64,000 nucleotides of DNA from Yersinia massiliensis CCUG 53443 (GCF_000312485.1 NZ_HE997651.1:67784-131783); one strand, 5' to 3'. Counted from the stretch's first letter, positions 18,226 to 27,390 are shown. The notes: generated by a model from the sequence alone, not told the origin. Program-made: numbers and translations.

Positions 18226-19498
18226 TGTCATTATCATCGGTGGTGGGCTGGCAGGTCTGGCCTGCGGGATACGTCTGGCAGAGCAGGGTAAATATTGTGC
18301 CATTGTCAGCGCGGGCCAAAATGCGTTGCATTTCTCCTCTGGCTCACTGGATTTATTGGCAAAATTACCTGATGGACGGGCTATTGGTCAGCCACTCTCG
18401 GCCATGGATGCACTGGCTGAAATGGCCCCTGAACATCCCTACAGTAAAATGCGGCAATTCGGACCGGCGGGCGAATTAAGTGAATTGGCCCCGCAAGCTG
18501 AAGCGCTACTTCAGCGTTGTGGCCTAAAACTGGTGGGGAGTGCGGCAAAAAACCACTTGCGGCTAACACCATTAGGGGGTTGTCGACCTACTTGGCTTAG
18601 CCCCATCGATATCCCTGTGGCCCCGTTGGAAGGTCCGTTGCCATGGCAAAATGTCGCGGTGATTGGCATCGAAGGCTTCCTCGATTTTCAGCCGCAGATG
18701 GTCGCCAGTGCTTTGCAAGATCAAGGTATCGAGGCCACGGCTGACTACCTGCATTTACCGGCACTTGATCGCTTGCGCGATAATCCGAGTGAATTCCGTG
18801 CTGTGAATATTGCTCGCGTATTGGACCTACCGGAGAACCGGCAAACGCTAGCTGATGAACTCTCCCGTTTATCTTGTGAAGCCGACACCATTTTACTGCC
18901 CGCCTGTATCGGGCTGGATGAGTCTGCGCCGTTAGACGCCCTGCGTGCGGCGGTAGGCAAACCGATTCAACTGTTGCCGACACTGCCCCCTTCCTTGCTC
19001 GGCATTCGCTTACACCAAGCACTGCGTCAGCGTTTTCAGCAACTCGGCGGCATGACGATGCCGGGTGATGCCGTCTTACGTGCCGAAATGGTCGATAACC
19101 GCATCACTGGGCTGTATACCCGCAATCACGGAGACATTCCGTTGCGTGCGGCTCAGATGGTGCTCGCCAGTGGGAGTTTCTTCAGTAATGGGCTGGTCGC
19201 CACCTTCGAACGGGTCTACGAGCCGATACTGGATCTGGATGTCTTATCGTTGCCGAATCGCGCGGATTGGAGCCGTAGCAATATGTTTGCTCCGCAGCCT
19301 TATTTGCAGTTTGGTGTCAATACCGATAACCGGCTGCGGGCGTTACGTGGCGGTATTGCCTTGGAGAACCTATACGTCATCGGCGCGGTACTGGGGGGAT
19401 ACGATCCCTTGCAGCAAGGCTGTGGCGCGGGGGTTTCACTGACGAGCGCCTTATTCGCCGCAGATCAGATTGTCAGCGCCATGGAGGTGACATTATGA
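18215..19498 (+). CDS. glpB: GlpB, anaerobic glycerol-3-phosphate dehydrogenase subunit B
   Basis: The 427-residue product starts at the ATG at 18215, which has AGGAG eight bases upstream and overlaps glpA by 11 bp. An in-frame start at 18134 lies inside glpA and is not supported. The N-terminus MKFDVIIIGGGLAGLACGIR is a flavin dinucleotide-binding fold. A C-terminal flavoprotein segment reads GAVLGGYDPLQQGCGAGVSL. GlpB helps to pass electrons from GlpA to the membrane-associated GlpC. It is slightly longer than E. coli GlpB (419). The stop overlaps the glpC start as ATGA, pointing to translational coupling. Confidence 0.96.
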   Translation: MKFDVIIIGGGLAGLACGIRLAEQGKYCAIVSAGQNALHFSSGSLDLLAKLPDGRAIGQPLSAMDALAEMAPEHPYSKMRQFGPAGELSELAPQAEALLQRCGLKLVGSAAKNHLRLTPLGGCRPTWLSPIDIPVAPLEGPLPWQNVAVIGIEGFLDFQPQMVASALQDQGIEATADYLHLPALDRLRDNPSEFRAVNIARVLDLPENRQTLADELSRLSCEADTILLPACIGLDESAPLDALRAAVGKPIQLLPTLPPSLLGIRLHQALRQRFQQLGGMTMPGDAVLRAEMVDNRITGLYTRNHGDIPLRAAQMVLASGSFFSNGLVATFERVYEPILDLDVLSLPNRADWSRSNMFAPQPYLQFGVNTDNRLRALRGGIALENLYVIGAVLGGYDPLQQGCGAGVSLTSALFAADQIVSAMEVTL

Positions 19499-20778
19499 CG
19501 TGGTTGCCACAGCACGGAGACAGTGACACTTTTTCTCAAGATCTATCGCAGGATAAGCATTTGGCTCGGGATAACAGTTTTGAAAGTTGCATCAAATGCA
19601 CGGTTTGCACCACCTATTGCCCTGTGGCGAAGGTTAACCCACTCTATCCAGGGCCGAAACAGGCAGGTCCTGATGGTGAGCGCTTACGCCTGAAAGACCC
19701 TGCGCTGTACGATGATGCATTAAAATATTGCACCAACTGTAAACGCTGTGAGGTTGCCTGCCCGTCAGATGTCAAAATTGGGGACATCATCCAGCGCGCA
19801 AAAGCCAATTACAGCAGCAATAAGCCCAAACTGCGTGATGCGATCCTCAGCCATACCGACATTATGGGCACGCTCTCGACGCCTTTCGCGCCCGTGATCA
19901 ATGCCGTAACCGGGTTGAAACCGGTACGAACCTTACTGGATAAGGCCCTGAAGATAGATCACCGCCGTGAACTGCCGAAATATTCCTTCGGTACGTTTCG
20001 CCGTTGGTATCACAAACAGGCTGAAAAACAGCAGCAATATGCGGAGCAAGTCGCGTTCTTCCACGGCTGCTTCGTTAACTACAATCACCCGCAATTGGGC
20101 AAAGATTTAGTCAGTGTATTCAATGCGATGAATATTGGTGTTCAGTTGCTAAAGCGGGAAAAGTGTTGTGGTGTACCGCTGATCGCCAATGGATTTATCG
20201 CGCAAGCGAAGAAACAGGCGCAGGTCAATTTGGCATCACTAACAGATGCGGTGATTGAACGAGATATCCCCGTCGTGGCCACCTCTTCAAGCTGTACTTT
20301 TACGTTGCGTGATGAGTATCCGCACTTACTGGATGTCGATACCAGCCCCGTGCGCGATAAGGTGGAGTTAGCGACACGTTACCTTTATCGCTTATTGGAT
20401 CAGGGCCGTGAGCTACCGCTTAAGCCACTCTTTTCTGCCGAAAACAAGCCGCTGCGCATTGCCTACCACACACCATGTCATATGGAGAAAATGGGTTGGA
20501 CTGCCTATACCTTGGCGCTGTTACAGCGCATCCCCAATATTGAGCTGGTGGTGCTGGATTCTCAGTGTTGTGGTATCGCAGGCACTTATGGTTTTAAATC
20601 AGAGAATTACGCTACCGCACAAGGGATTGGGGCATCGCTATTCCAGCAAATAGAGGACAGCGGTGTCGATCTGGTCATTACCGATTGCGAAACCTGTAAA
20701 TGGCAGATTGAGATGTCGACGAGTAAGCGGTGTGAGCATCCGATTACTTTACTAGCATTAAGTTTATCGCAGGCGTAG
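19495..20778 (+). CDS. glpC: GlpC, anaerobic glycerol-3-phosphate dehydrogenase iron-sulfur subunit
   Basis: The 427-residue protein has two ferredoxin-like cysteine clusters, CIKCTVCTTYCPV (about residues 34-46) and CTNCKRCEVACPS (about 82-94). Two CCG domains follow: EKCCGVPLIANGF and LDSQCCGIAGTYGFK. It anchors the complex to the membrane and delivers electrons to quinone. It is about 30 residues longer than E. coli GlpC (396), nearly all in a polar N-terminal extension before SFESCIKC. The ATGA overlap with glpB makes the upstream ATG the natural start. Confidence 0.96.
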   Translation: MTWLPQHGDSDTFSQDLSQDKHLARDNSFESCIKCTVCTTYCPVAKVNPLYPGPKQAGPDGERLRLKDPALYDDALKYCTNCKRCEVACPSDVKIGDIIQRAKANYSSNKPKLRDAILSHTDIMGTLSTPFAPVINAVTGLKPVRTLLDKALKIDHRRELPKYSFGTFRRWYHKQAEKQQQYAEQVAFFHGCFVNYNHPQLGKDLVSVFNAMNIGVQLLKREKCCGVPLIANGFIAQAKKQAQVNLASLTDAVIERDIPVVATSSSCTFTLRDEYPHLLDVDTSPVRDKVELATRYLYRLLDQGRELPLKPLFSAENKPLRIAYHTPCHMEKMGWTAYTLALLQRIPNIELVVLDSQCCGIAGTYGFKSENYATAQGIGASLFQQIEDSGVDLVITDCETCKWQIEMSTSKRCEHPITLLALSLSQA

Positions 20779-20790
20779 GACTTATGTTGG

Positions 20791-20816
20791 GCAGAGCGCA
20801 AGAAGTTGCGCTCTGC
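20791..20816. terminator. Hairpin between glpC and dcrB
   Basis: GCAGAGCGCAA pairs perfectly with TTGCGCTCTGC around a GAAG tetraloop, between two convergent genes. No clear T-run follows on either side. Confidence 0.65.
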
Positions 20817-20826
20817 TGAGGACGGG

Positions 20827-21351
20827 TTATTTCAGGGTCAAGGTGCTGATGATAGATTCGGCTTCAGTTTGCGCTTGCTGCTGGTTTTCAGCAGGCAGGG
20901 TGATTTGCAATGTCATCAAATGGTTACCGACATTACCGATCACCACTGAAGAATACGCTTTCTGGCCACCGCTGGTAATAATGCTGTCTAACTGCTGGAA
21001 AGGTTGTCCATCAATTTTAATCGCTTTATTTGTGATCACTTGCAAGTTGGCATCGCGCACACGCTGTTGTTCAGCTAAGCGGCCAGTCAACACATCCAAC
21101 GCCTCGTTGGTGCTATCGCCTAAAATCACAATCACTGCTTTATCGCCGGTTTTATTGGCGTAAACGTACATATTATTGGCTTGATTGCCCATCTTCCCGC
21201 TTTGATCGGATAAATCAGTGGGTAAACTCAACGCGACTTTGCCATCCATCAAACTGATTGGTTGGCCCACATTGCTATCGCTGCCACTATCACAGGCGCT
21301 TAGTCCTACAACCAGCAGACCGACGGCGAGAAACTGAGTGATTCTATGCAT
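20827..21351 (-). CDS. dcrB: DcrB family lipoprotein
   Basis: The 174-residue precursor begins MHRITQFLAVGLLVVGLSAC, a lipoprotein signal with the lipobox ending at Cys20. The body matches E. coli DcrB: SLPTDLSDQSGKMGNQANNM, LQVITNKAIKIDGQPFQQLD and a C-terminal LMTLQITLPAENQQQAQTEA. In E. coli DcrB is an envelope lipoprotein needed for infection by phages C1 and C6; its biochemical role is unclear. It sits next to yhhQ as in E. coli and opens the 76-min block. The ATG at 21351 is the only sensible start. Confidence 0.92.
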   Translation of the reverse strand: MHRITQFLAVGLLVVGLSACDSGSDSNVGQPISLMDGKVALSLPTDLSDQSGKMGNQANNMYVYANKTGDKAVIVILGDSTNEALDVLTGRLAEQQRVRDANLQVITNKAIKIDGQPFQQLDSIITSGGQKAYSSVVIGNVGNHLMTLQITLPAENQQQAQTEAESIISTLTLK

Positions 21352-21527
21352 GGGTGTTCCTTATTGATGCTGAGCGCGTGTTAGATGTGATGGATAACTG
21401 ACGACAATAACTCATCAGCTATTATTGATTAATGAGTATATCGCACCTTATTCGATGGCTAAAAGCAACCATTGTTCAATAAGGGAATGGGGGGAAGGTG
21501 GTTTTAGGAACAATCTAGAGCAGAGAA

Positions 21528-21552
21528 AGGCAACCACAACGTGTGGCTGCCT
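21528..21552 (-). terminator. Terminator after yhhQ
   Basis: On the minus strand AGGCAGCCACA pairs with TGTGGTTGCCT (one G-U pair) around CGT and leads into TTTCTCT, just past the yhhQ stop. Confidence 0.75.
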
Positions 21553-21561
21553 AACGGAACC

Positions 21562-22242
21562 TTATCGTGCTGCGGATTGAGCCGTAGCCAAGTCTTGTTG
21601 GCGAGTCTTGCGGGCAAAGTATTTCAGCAGCACATTGAGCATCACGCCATAAGCTGGCAAGAAGAACAACATACAGATCAGCAGCTTGAAGCTGTAATCA
21701 ACCAAGGCGATTTCCACCCAATTGGCGGCCATAAAGGGATCAGTACTGCGATAAAACGCAATAAAGAAGAACGCCATGGTATCGCTGATATTGCCAAAGA
21801 ACATCGCCGCTGTTGGCGCAACCCACCAAGCACTGCGCTGGCGCAGCCGGTTAAACACCTGAACATCCAGAATCTGACCGAGCACATAAGCCATAAAGCT
21901 CGCCGCAGCAATACGGGCCACGAACAGGTTGAAAGTGGTTAACGCTGGGAATCCTTGCCAACTCCCCTGATAGAACAGGGCTGAAATCAGGTAGGAAATC
22001 AGCAACGCAGGCACCATGACAGACAAAATGATCCGGCGTGCCAAGGGCGCACCAAAAATCCGCACAGTCAGGTCGGTCGCTAAAAAGATAAATGGAAAGG
22101 TAAATGCCCCCCAAGTCGTGTGAAAACCGAAAATAGCGATCGGTAATTGCACCAAATAGTTACTGGAGGTAATGATGACAATATGGAATAGCGAGAGCCA
22201 TACCAAAGCGGTCATCCGCTGTTGGGGTGTAAACGAAAACAT
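21562..22242 (-). CDS. yhhQ: YhhQ, queuosine precursor transporter (VUT/DUF165 family)
   Basis: The 226-residue inner-membrane protein has about six helices. It matches E. coli YhhQ through SLFHIVIITSSNYLVQLPIA, FHTTWGAFTFPFIFLATDLT and FGAPLARRII. E. coli YhhQ imports the queuosine precursors preQ0 and preQ1 for tRNA modification. The frame is open to 22281, but the ATG at 22242 aligns with the known N-terminus and has AAGG eight bases upstream. It is divergent from tusA. I saw no preQ1 riboswitch-like fold in the leader, though this was by eye only. Confidence 0.94.
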   Translation of the reverse strand: MFSFTPQQRMTALVWLSLFHIVIITSSNYLVQLPIAIFGFHTTWGAFTFPFIFLATDLTVRIFGAPLARRIILSVMVPALLISYLISALFYQGSWQGFPALTTFNLFVARIAAASFMAYVLGQILDVQVFNRLRQRSAWWVAPTAAMFFGNISDTMAFFFIAFYRSTDPFMAANWVEIALVDYSFKLLICMLFFLPAYGVMLNVLLKYFARKTRQQDLATAQSAAR

Positions 22243-22413
22243 AAATGTGACCTTTTTGGTTATTGGGGTGAGGGAACCCAAACAAAATGTACCGTAATTT
22301 TACGGCGCGGCGGCATGATACCCGTTTGCGCAACGAATGCAATGGTTAATTTTAACGCAAACGTTAGCGCTACTTGCACCTAAAAATCGACGGGGTAAAC
22401 TGTCTCGTTTAAT

Positions 22414-22464
22414 AAAGGCAGTCGCTTCGTAAAGACAGTCATTTCAAAAAGACAGCCGTTTCGT
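22414..22464 (+). repeat. Three imperfect 17-bp tandem repeats upstream of tusA
   Basis: The units are AAAGGCAGTCGCTTCGT, AAAGACAGTCATTTCAA and AAAGACAGCCGTTTCGT, in exact 17-bp register. They lie in the 322-bp gap between divergent yhhQ and tusA, which otherwise shows no gene. Confidence 0.8.
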
Positions 22465-22564
22465 AGACCCTACTGCCGCATAAAGCGTGATGCGTTTTCG
22501 TCAGGAAGCTTATCTTTACCTTTTAGTATTACGCTGCCACGTGCTGACCGACAAGAGAACCGCC

Positions 22565-22819
22565 ATGACCGATATTTTTGCTCATCCCGATAAAACACTC
22601 GATGCATTGGGCCTGCGCTGCCCAGAGCCGGTGATGATGGTCCGTAAAACGGTCCGGCACATGGAAGACGGCCAAACGCTGCTGATCATCGCTGATGATC
22701 CCGCCACCACCCGTGATATCCCCGGTTTCTGTCGCTTTATGGATCATCAGTTGTTAGCCCAAGATACTCAGCAGACACCCTATCGCTACCTGCTCAAGAA
22801 AGGGGCAAAGGTTGCCTGA
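22565..22819 (+). CDS. tusA: TusA, sulfur carrier protein
   Basis: The 84-residue product starts at the ATG at 22565; the upstream extension to 22487 has no support. [20 protein letters not shown] carries the conserved CPxP motif, with Cys19 as the persulfide carrier. TusA takes sulfur from IscS and passes it through TusBCD/TusE to MnmA for 2-thiouridine in tRNA, and it also affects molybdenum cofactor synthesis. It has the E. coli length to within a few residues and the same neighbours, yhhQ and zntA. The leader contains a 17-bp repeat array. Confidence 0.95.
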   Translation: MTDIFAHPDKTLDALGLRCPEPVMMVRKTVRHMEDGQTLLIIADDPATTRDIPGFCRFMDHQLLAQDTQQTPYRYLLKKGAKVA

Positions 22820-22898
22820 GATAGCTGACAAAGTGTTGATTGCGGCGAGGACAAGCAGATCGTAAAGACGCCGTAAAATCATCCCTGATGGCTCGAGC

Positions 22899-23007
22899 CG
22901 CGCCATCCTTGGCGCGGACGCTTTACTCTTCTGCCTGTCCTCACCGTTCTAAGTCGGGTCATCGGTGTTTGTCAGCAGTCTGGGGCAAAAGTCGCCTGAT
23001 TTGCCCC
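22899..23007. other. Two hairpins in the tusA-zntA intergenic region
   Basis: CGCGCCA / TGGCGCG with a 4-nt loop (22899-22916) and GGGGCAAA / TTTGCCCC with a 10-nt loop (22982-23007) fill the gap between the convergent genes. They probably end transcription from either side, although T-runs are poor. Confidence 0.45.
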
Positions 23008-23021
23008 TCGGCTGATGAGAC

Positions 23022-25349
23022 TTAATTATCCTTTTTGCGTAGTAATCTCAGCGCATTGGCAGTGACTAAAGCTGTGGCACCTGAATCGGCTAATACCGCC
23101 ATCCACAAGCCGGTTAAGCCTAGCAGTGTGGTGACCAAGAAAACCCCTTTCAACCCTAACGCGATAGCAATATTCTGGCGGATATTGGTGTTAGCGGCGC
23201 GGGATAACAGAATAATGTCCGCCAACCCAGTGAGCCGATTATGGGTCAGCGCGGCATCAGCGGTTTCCAACGCCACATCAGTGCCACTGCCCATGGCAAT
23301 ACCAATACTGGCGGCTTTCATCGCTGGCGCGTCATTGATGCCGTCCCCGACCATCACCGTCGGCTGGGCCTCGTTTAGTGCCATCACGGCCTGAACCTTA
23401 TCGGCTGGCAACAGCCCCGCACGGTAATCAATCCCCAGTTCGTTGGCGATAGCTGCCGCGGCTCGTGGGTTATCACCCGTTAACATCACGCCTTGAATGC
23501 CCAAGTTTTTGAGCGAATCAATGGCGAGTTTAGCATCGGCGCGCAGTGTGTCACGTAGCGCCAGTAAGCCAATAAATGCCTCGTTTTCCAGCACCGCGAC
23601 GGCTGTTTTACCCTGGCTCTCGAGCTTGTCGAGTTGCTCCTGCCATTCACCTGATAATAGCCCTGTAGGGAGTTTACTCGGCGCACTGACACGCACGAGA
23701 AGCCCGTTGACCTGGCCTTCAACCCCCACGCCTGCCAGAGCGCGGCGCGCTTCAGCCAGTGGCAACAGTGGGGTGTTTTGTTGCGCTCGTTGCATAATTG
23801 CGATGGCTAATGGATGTGGGGAACCGGCTTCGACCGCTGCTGCCAATGACAACAGGCGAGTCTCACTGACACCTGCCACCGGCAGAATATCGGTCACTTT
23901 CGGCTTGCCTTCTGTCAGCGTACCGGTTTTGTCGAAGGCCACGGTTTGAATGCGCCCCAGTTGTTCCAGTGCGGCTCCACCTTTGATCAGAGCACCGCGC
24001 CGCGTGGCGGCTGCCAAGGCAGAAGTAATGGCCGCTGGCGTAGAAATAACCAGTGCACAGGGACAACCAATCAACAGTAAGGTTAACCCACGGTAAATCC
24101 AGCTCTCCCAAGGTTCAGCGAAGGCTAATGGCGGGATGAGTATCACCAGTACGGCAAGAAACATAATCGCTGGCGTATAAATACGGCTGAAACGGTCAAT
24201 GAAACGCTCAATCGGGGCACGACGTTCTTCCGCTAATTCAATAAGTTGCAGAATACGGTCAATGGCATTATTCCCAGGCTCCGAAATCACCCGCATCTCA
24301 GTGGCGCGATCAACAGATAAACATCCTGCGGCAACTTTCTCACCTTGCAAACGTTCAACCGGAATTGACTCCCCGGTCAGGGCGCTTTCATCGAAACTGG
24401 CGAACGAAGTGATTAGTTCGGCATCTGCGGGTAGGCGGCCACCTGGGGCGATCTCAATGATATCGCCGGGGCGCAAACTGGCCACTGGAACCATGACTCG
24501 CTCACCGTTTTTCAACAACAATGCTTCTTCCGGCACCAGTGCCATGAGTGCTTTGACGCCACGGCGCGCGCGGTTTGCCGCGTAGGACTCCAGCAACTCG
24601 CCAATCATAAACAGCAGCAATACCATCGCGGCTTCGGCAGTTGCACCAATAAATAAGGCCCCGATAGCCGCAACGCTCATCAAAGTTTCGATGGCAAAAG
24701 GTGTGCCTGAGCGAATGAGTTTCCATGCTTTGCTGGCGATAGGAATCAGCCCGACAAGAGTCGTGGCAGCGAAGGCTATCTCAGCCCATTCGGCGCTGTA
24801 AAAAGAGATTCCCCAACTGATGAGCATCAAGAGGGTTAAAAATGCGATTGGCAAATATTCGCGTAGGCGCGATTCGGACGCTGCGGCCTTGTTCTCAGCC
24901 GGTGATTGGGCATCGACTAAACTGAAACCGGCCTGCTTGACGGCTTGCTGGACTTGAGGACGGATATCCATGCGCGCATCAACCACTAATTTTTCTGTGG
25001 CAAACAGCACTTTGACATTTTCAATGTCAACCTGACTACTGATGGCATTTTCAATTTTTCTAGCACAGCTTGGGCAGTCCATCCCTTTGACCTGCCAGCT
25101 AAAACGCTGGCTGCCAGCGGGCGTCGCTGCCGTCAGTATGTCGCTTTCGTCATCGCCTTCTTCGGTATGGCTCTGACTACAGCAACCTCCATTGCTATGT
25201 GAGTGCTCACTTACTGAGCTTGTGCTGTCAGTGCTGGTATTAGTTGCTGCTGAGCTGCTACAACCCACCTGCTTTTTAGCGTGAGTATGGCCACAGCCAC
25301 AGTTTTTCTGCGTATCCGCTGAGTGGTTATGTTCAGAATGTGAATGCAT
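23022..25349 (-). CDS. zntA: ZntA, Zn2+/Cd2+/Pb2+-exporting P-type ATPase
   Basis: The protein has 775 residues from the ATG at 25349; an upstream start would lie inside the promoter. An unusual N-terminal tail (residues 1-70) holds nine His and five Cys. A heavy-metal domain with GMDCPSCARKIENA (Cys92, Cys95) follows, then P-ATPase signatures: TGES, the CPC metal site in IGCPCALVIS, phosphorylation motif DKTGTLT, SPHP and MVGDGINDAPA. It pumps zinc, cadmium and lead out across the inner membrane. E. coli ZntA is 732 residues, so most of the extra length is the His/Cys tail. A MerR-type promoter lies directly upstream. Confidence 0.97.
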   Translation of the reverse strand: MHSHSEHNHSADTQKNCGCGHTHAKKQVGCSSSAATNTSTDSTSSVSEHSHSNGGCCSQSHTEEGDDESDILTAATPAGSQRFSWQVKGMDCPSCARKIENAISSQVDIENVKVLFATEKLVVDARMDIRPQVQQAVKQAGFSLVDAQSPAENKAAASESRLREYLPIAFLTLLMLISWGISFYSAEWAEIAFAATTLVGLIPIASKAWKLIRSGTPFAIETLMSVAAIGALFIGATAEAAMVLLLFMIGELLESYAANRARRGVKALMALVPEEALLLKNGERVMVPVASLRPGDIIEIAPGGRLPADAELITSFASFDESALTGESIPVERLQGEKVAAGCLSVDRATEMRVISEPGNNAIDRILQLIELAEERRAPIERFIDRFSRIYTPAIMFLAVLVILIPPLAFAEPWESWIYRGLTLLLIGCPCALVISTPAAITSALAAATRRGALIKGGAALEQLGRIQTVAFDKTGTLTEGKPKVTDILPVAGVSETRLLSLAAAVEAGSPHPLAIAIMQRAQQNTPLLPLAEARRALAGVGVEGQVNGLLVRVSAPSKLPTGLLSGEWQEQLDKLESQGKTAVAVLENEAFIGLLALRDTLRADAKLAIDSLKNLGIQGVMLTGDNPRAAAAIANELGIDYRAGLLPADKVQAVMALNEAQPTVMVGDGINDAPAMKAASIGIAMGSGTDVALETADAALTHNRLTGLADIILLSRAANTNIRQNIAIALGLKGVFLVTTLLGLTGLWMAVLADSGATALVTANALRLLRKKDN

Positions 25350-25386
25350 CGTAGCCCCCTTGGCAGGATTTGTTCGGTGTAAGAGC

Positions 25387-25418
25387 ACTCTACACCTTAG
25401 AGTCAACTCCAGAGTCAA
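25387..25418 (-). promoter_or_regulatory. ZntR-type promoter of zntA
   Basis: On the minus strand a -35 TTGACT (25413-25418) and a -10 TAGAGT (25387-25392) are separated by 20 bp, the overlong spacer typical of MerR-family promoters. The spacer begins CTGGAGTTGACTCT, close to the E. coli ZntR operator (CTGGAGTCGACTCC), with an imperfect right arm. Zinc-activated control by ZntR is therefore likely; zntR itself is not in the window. Confidence 0.85.
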
Positions 25419-25583
25419 TAGCGCGAATGATAAGTATCACTCAATAGGGGGTCTGATATCAGGAAGGGATGATTAAGGGGGGATGTCACTTGTATCTCAA
25501 TAATGAGTTCCTTCCTTGGAACCCTGTGCCGTATCAATCTATTTAACCGTGTTACGGCACTCACCTATTTATTCGTTTTCTAA

Positions 25584-25603
25584 TGACTCACTCACTCACT
25601 CAC
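25584..25603. repeat. ACTC tetranucleotide microsatellite
   Basis: About four and a half ACTC units lie 3' of yhhN, in the gap toward zntA. Such runs can vary in length by slippage. Confidence 0.7.
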
Positions 25604-25633
25604 TAACAATGCAAACTGATAGCGAGAGGGACT

Positions 25634-26260
25634 TTATAAATACAGCGACCGGACAATCAAGAAATGCCCGACAAAATAGCAACCTGCGACAATGGCATCT
25701 GATGCACGGAAAGAAAAACGATAGCGATTCAACAACCAAATGCTATAGGAAACCAGTAAGAACAACGTCCCTGCCAGTAACGAGAAACTCATGTCTGTAC
25801 TGCGGGCGAAGTATTGCTCACCTGCCATCCAAACCATTAATAACGTCATACCAACCAAGGCAACGACGGGCCAGCGCATCTCATCCAATTTGGTCCAGAC
25901 AGTCGCGAGCAGTAAGGCGCCGATGATGATTAAAACCAAAGGCAACGGCCAGAAGAACGTAAAGGTCATCTGGCTGGCAAAGCTGATGGTATACAGTAAA
26001 TGGGATAGGAAGAACGCGCCTAGCGCATAAAGTAAGCGCTCACTGGGTAGCAGCAATAAGGCATCGGCAACTAAGGTCGCCAGCAAGCCTAGTACGATAA
26101 GATAACCGGCAGGGCCAAGAACGGGGGCTTGCCAAGCCAGTAAGAGCAACAGTAACAGGGTGACGGGTTTGAATACCCAACGCTGCCAGCGTGGGCCACG
26201 GTAAGTTGCATCGACAAACAACCAACCAGAAAAGAATACGGCAAGGAATGGCCAGCTCAT
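25634..26260 (-). CDS. yhhN: YhhN, TMEM86/lysoplasmalogenase-family membrane protein
   Basis: The 208-residue protein is almost entirely hydrophobic, with about eight membrane helices (for example [40 protein letters not shown]). The YhhN family includes animal TMEM86B, a lysoplasmalogenase that cleaves the vinyl-ether bond of lysoplasmalogens; conserved Asp residues in membrane segments ([25 protein letters not shown]) fit that family. The activity of the enterobacterial proteins is not established, since these bacteria are not known for plasmalogens. It lies beside zntA, as in E. coli. Confidence 0.9.
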   Translation of the reverse strand: MSWPFLAVFFSGWLFVDATYRGPRWQRWVFKPVTLLLLLLLAWQAPVLGPAGYLIVLGLLATLVADALLLLPSERLLYALGAFFLSHLLYTISFASQMTFTFFWPLPLVLIIIGALLLATVWTKLDEMRWPVVALVGMTLLMVWMAGEQYFARSTDMSFSLLAGTLFLLVSYSIWLLNRYRFSFRASDAIVAGCYFVGHFLIVRSLYL

Positions 26261-26420
26261 TATTTATCCTTTTTTCTATGCAGGTTTCAGCGAGATACCT
26301 GACTTGTCATAAAAAAGACGCAACGGCAATAACATCAAATATATACCTGAATAAGTGTAAAGGATGGAGGGCAAGAGCGATAGAGACGAGATGCAGGATT
26401 TGTCTGTTTTATGACACATA

Positions 26421-26494
26421 ATGCGTAGCAGTACGCATAATCAGATATCGCGGTTGAATCAGCCTGTGTGGGTCTTGGTCTTGTTTGACCCACA
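26421..26494. other. Two inverted repeats in the yhhN-DUF1820 gap
   Basis: ATGCGTA / TACGCAT around GCAG (26421-26438) and TGTGGGTC / GACCCACA around 12 nt (26467-26494) lie between the divergent genes. They may be operators or RNA folds. No gene is seen in the gap. Confidence 0.4.
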
Positions 26495-26551
26495 TGATAT
26501 GTTAACGCCGATTTCATTCCGCTAAATCAAGGGATAGAGGCAGATAACGCC

Positions 26552-26872
26552 ATGGCTAATGAACAGTTACTTTATCGTATTCAATTTATTAATAACGGTA
26601 AGAATTATCAGCTCTATGTTCGAGAAATCGGGCCGAGTACCCTATTTGGATTTATTGAGATTGCTGATTTTGTCTTCGATAGCCAATCAACACTGCTGGT
26701 GGACCCTTCAACAGAAAAACTGAAAACAGAGTTTTCGGGCGTTAACCGTAGCTATATCCCTCTGCATTCCGTGATTCGTATTGATGCTGTGACGGAAAAA
26801 GGCAGCGCGCGGATCTCTGAATTGGGCAGCAATGTGATGAGTTTCCCCTATTTACCCGGCAATAAGCCCTAA
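26552..26872 (+). CDS. DUF1820 family protein
   Basis: The 106-residue soluble protein (MANEQLLYRIQFINNGKNYQ...) fits the DUF1820 family, which is found in many gammaproteobacteria and has no assigned function. It is mostly beta-rich, with a repeated pattern of short hydrophobic strands, no signal peptide and no cysteine. It is not part of the E. coli order at this place, where yhhM and yhhN are neighbours, so it is either an insertion here or a loss in E. coli. The ATG at 26552 is preceded by GGGATAGAGGCAG. It may share a transcript with yhhM, 56 bp downstream. Confidence 0.8.
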   Translation: MANEQLLYRIQFINNGKNYQLYVREIGPSTLFGFIEIADFVFDSQSTLLVDPSTEKLKTEFSGVNRSYIPLHSVIRIDAVTEKGSARISELGSNVMSFPYLPGNKP

Positions 26873-26928
26873 GGGCTGTCAAAAAACTCATTACTCACGT
26901 TTGAACAAGATTTTTCAGGTAATACCGT

Positions 26929-27300
26929 ATGAGCAAACCGCCCTTATTATTGATTGCAGTCGTGGTGTTGATCGCGGTTCTAGCGACTCGCCAGTATTGG
27001 CAGAAAAAAAAGCAGGATGCAGAAAACGATCGTTCGCCAGTACGTAGTTTGCAAGTCGAAGTAGCGGAAAAGCGGGAAGTGTTGGCACCTAATCGCCGCT
27101 CCCGTCAGCGTGAAGAGATTGTTGCAGAAGAAAAACGCTATGAGGTGTATTTCCAGCCGCTTCTCAGCAGCATCGATGCTTCAACTGACAGTAAAATCAA
27201 AATGATCGTACCGCAGCAGGAATTCAACCGTATAGAGCAAGGTGCAAAGGGAACATTACGTTTACAAGGCACCCGCTATATTGGTTTTGTCCCAAACTAA
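26929..27300 (+). CDS. yhhM: YhhM, DUF2500 membrane-anchored protein
   Basis: The 123-residue protein starts MSKPPLLLIAVVVLIAVLA, a single N-terminal membrane helix, followed by a soluble charged domain with the family end GTLRLQGTRYIGFVPN. E. coli YhhM begins MSKPPLFFI and ends in a matching motif, so the assignment is good. No function is known. The domain after the helix is probably periplasmic. The stop is followed directly by an 18-bp tandem repeat. Confidence 0.9.
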   Translation: MSKPPLLLIAVVVLIAVLATRQYWQKKKQDAENDRSPVRSLQVEVAEKREVLAPNRRSRQREEIVAEEKRYEVYFQPLLSSIDASTDSKIKMIVPQQEFNRIEQGAKGTLRLQGTRYIGFVPN

Positions 27301-27305
27301 ATCGC

Positions 27306-27347
27306 GACAACAGTTAATTACATGACAACAGTTAATCACATGGTAAC
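27306..27347 (+). repeat. 18-bp tandem repeats after the yhhM stop
   Basis: GACAACAGTTAATTACAT (27306) and GACAACAGTTAATCACAT (27324) differ at one base, and a partial third copy starts at 27342 (GGTAACAG). Confidence 0.85.
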
Positions 27348-27390
27348 AGCCTAGAAATAATCGTTCAGAACGTTGTTATGTCACGGCGGA

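Noticed and set aside
23497-24585. Two long open frames antisense to zntA
   Set aside because: Ser/Ala-rich shadow frames produced by the codon bias of the ATPase gene; no ribosome-binding site.
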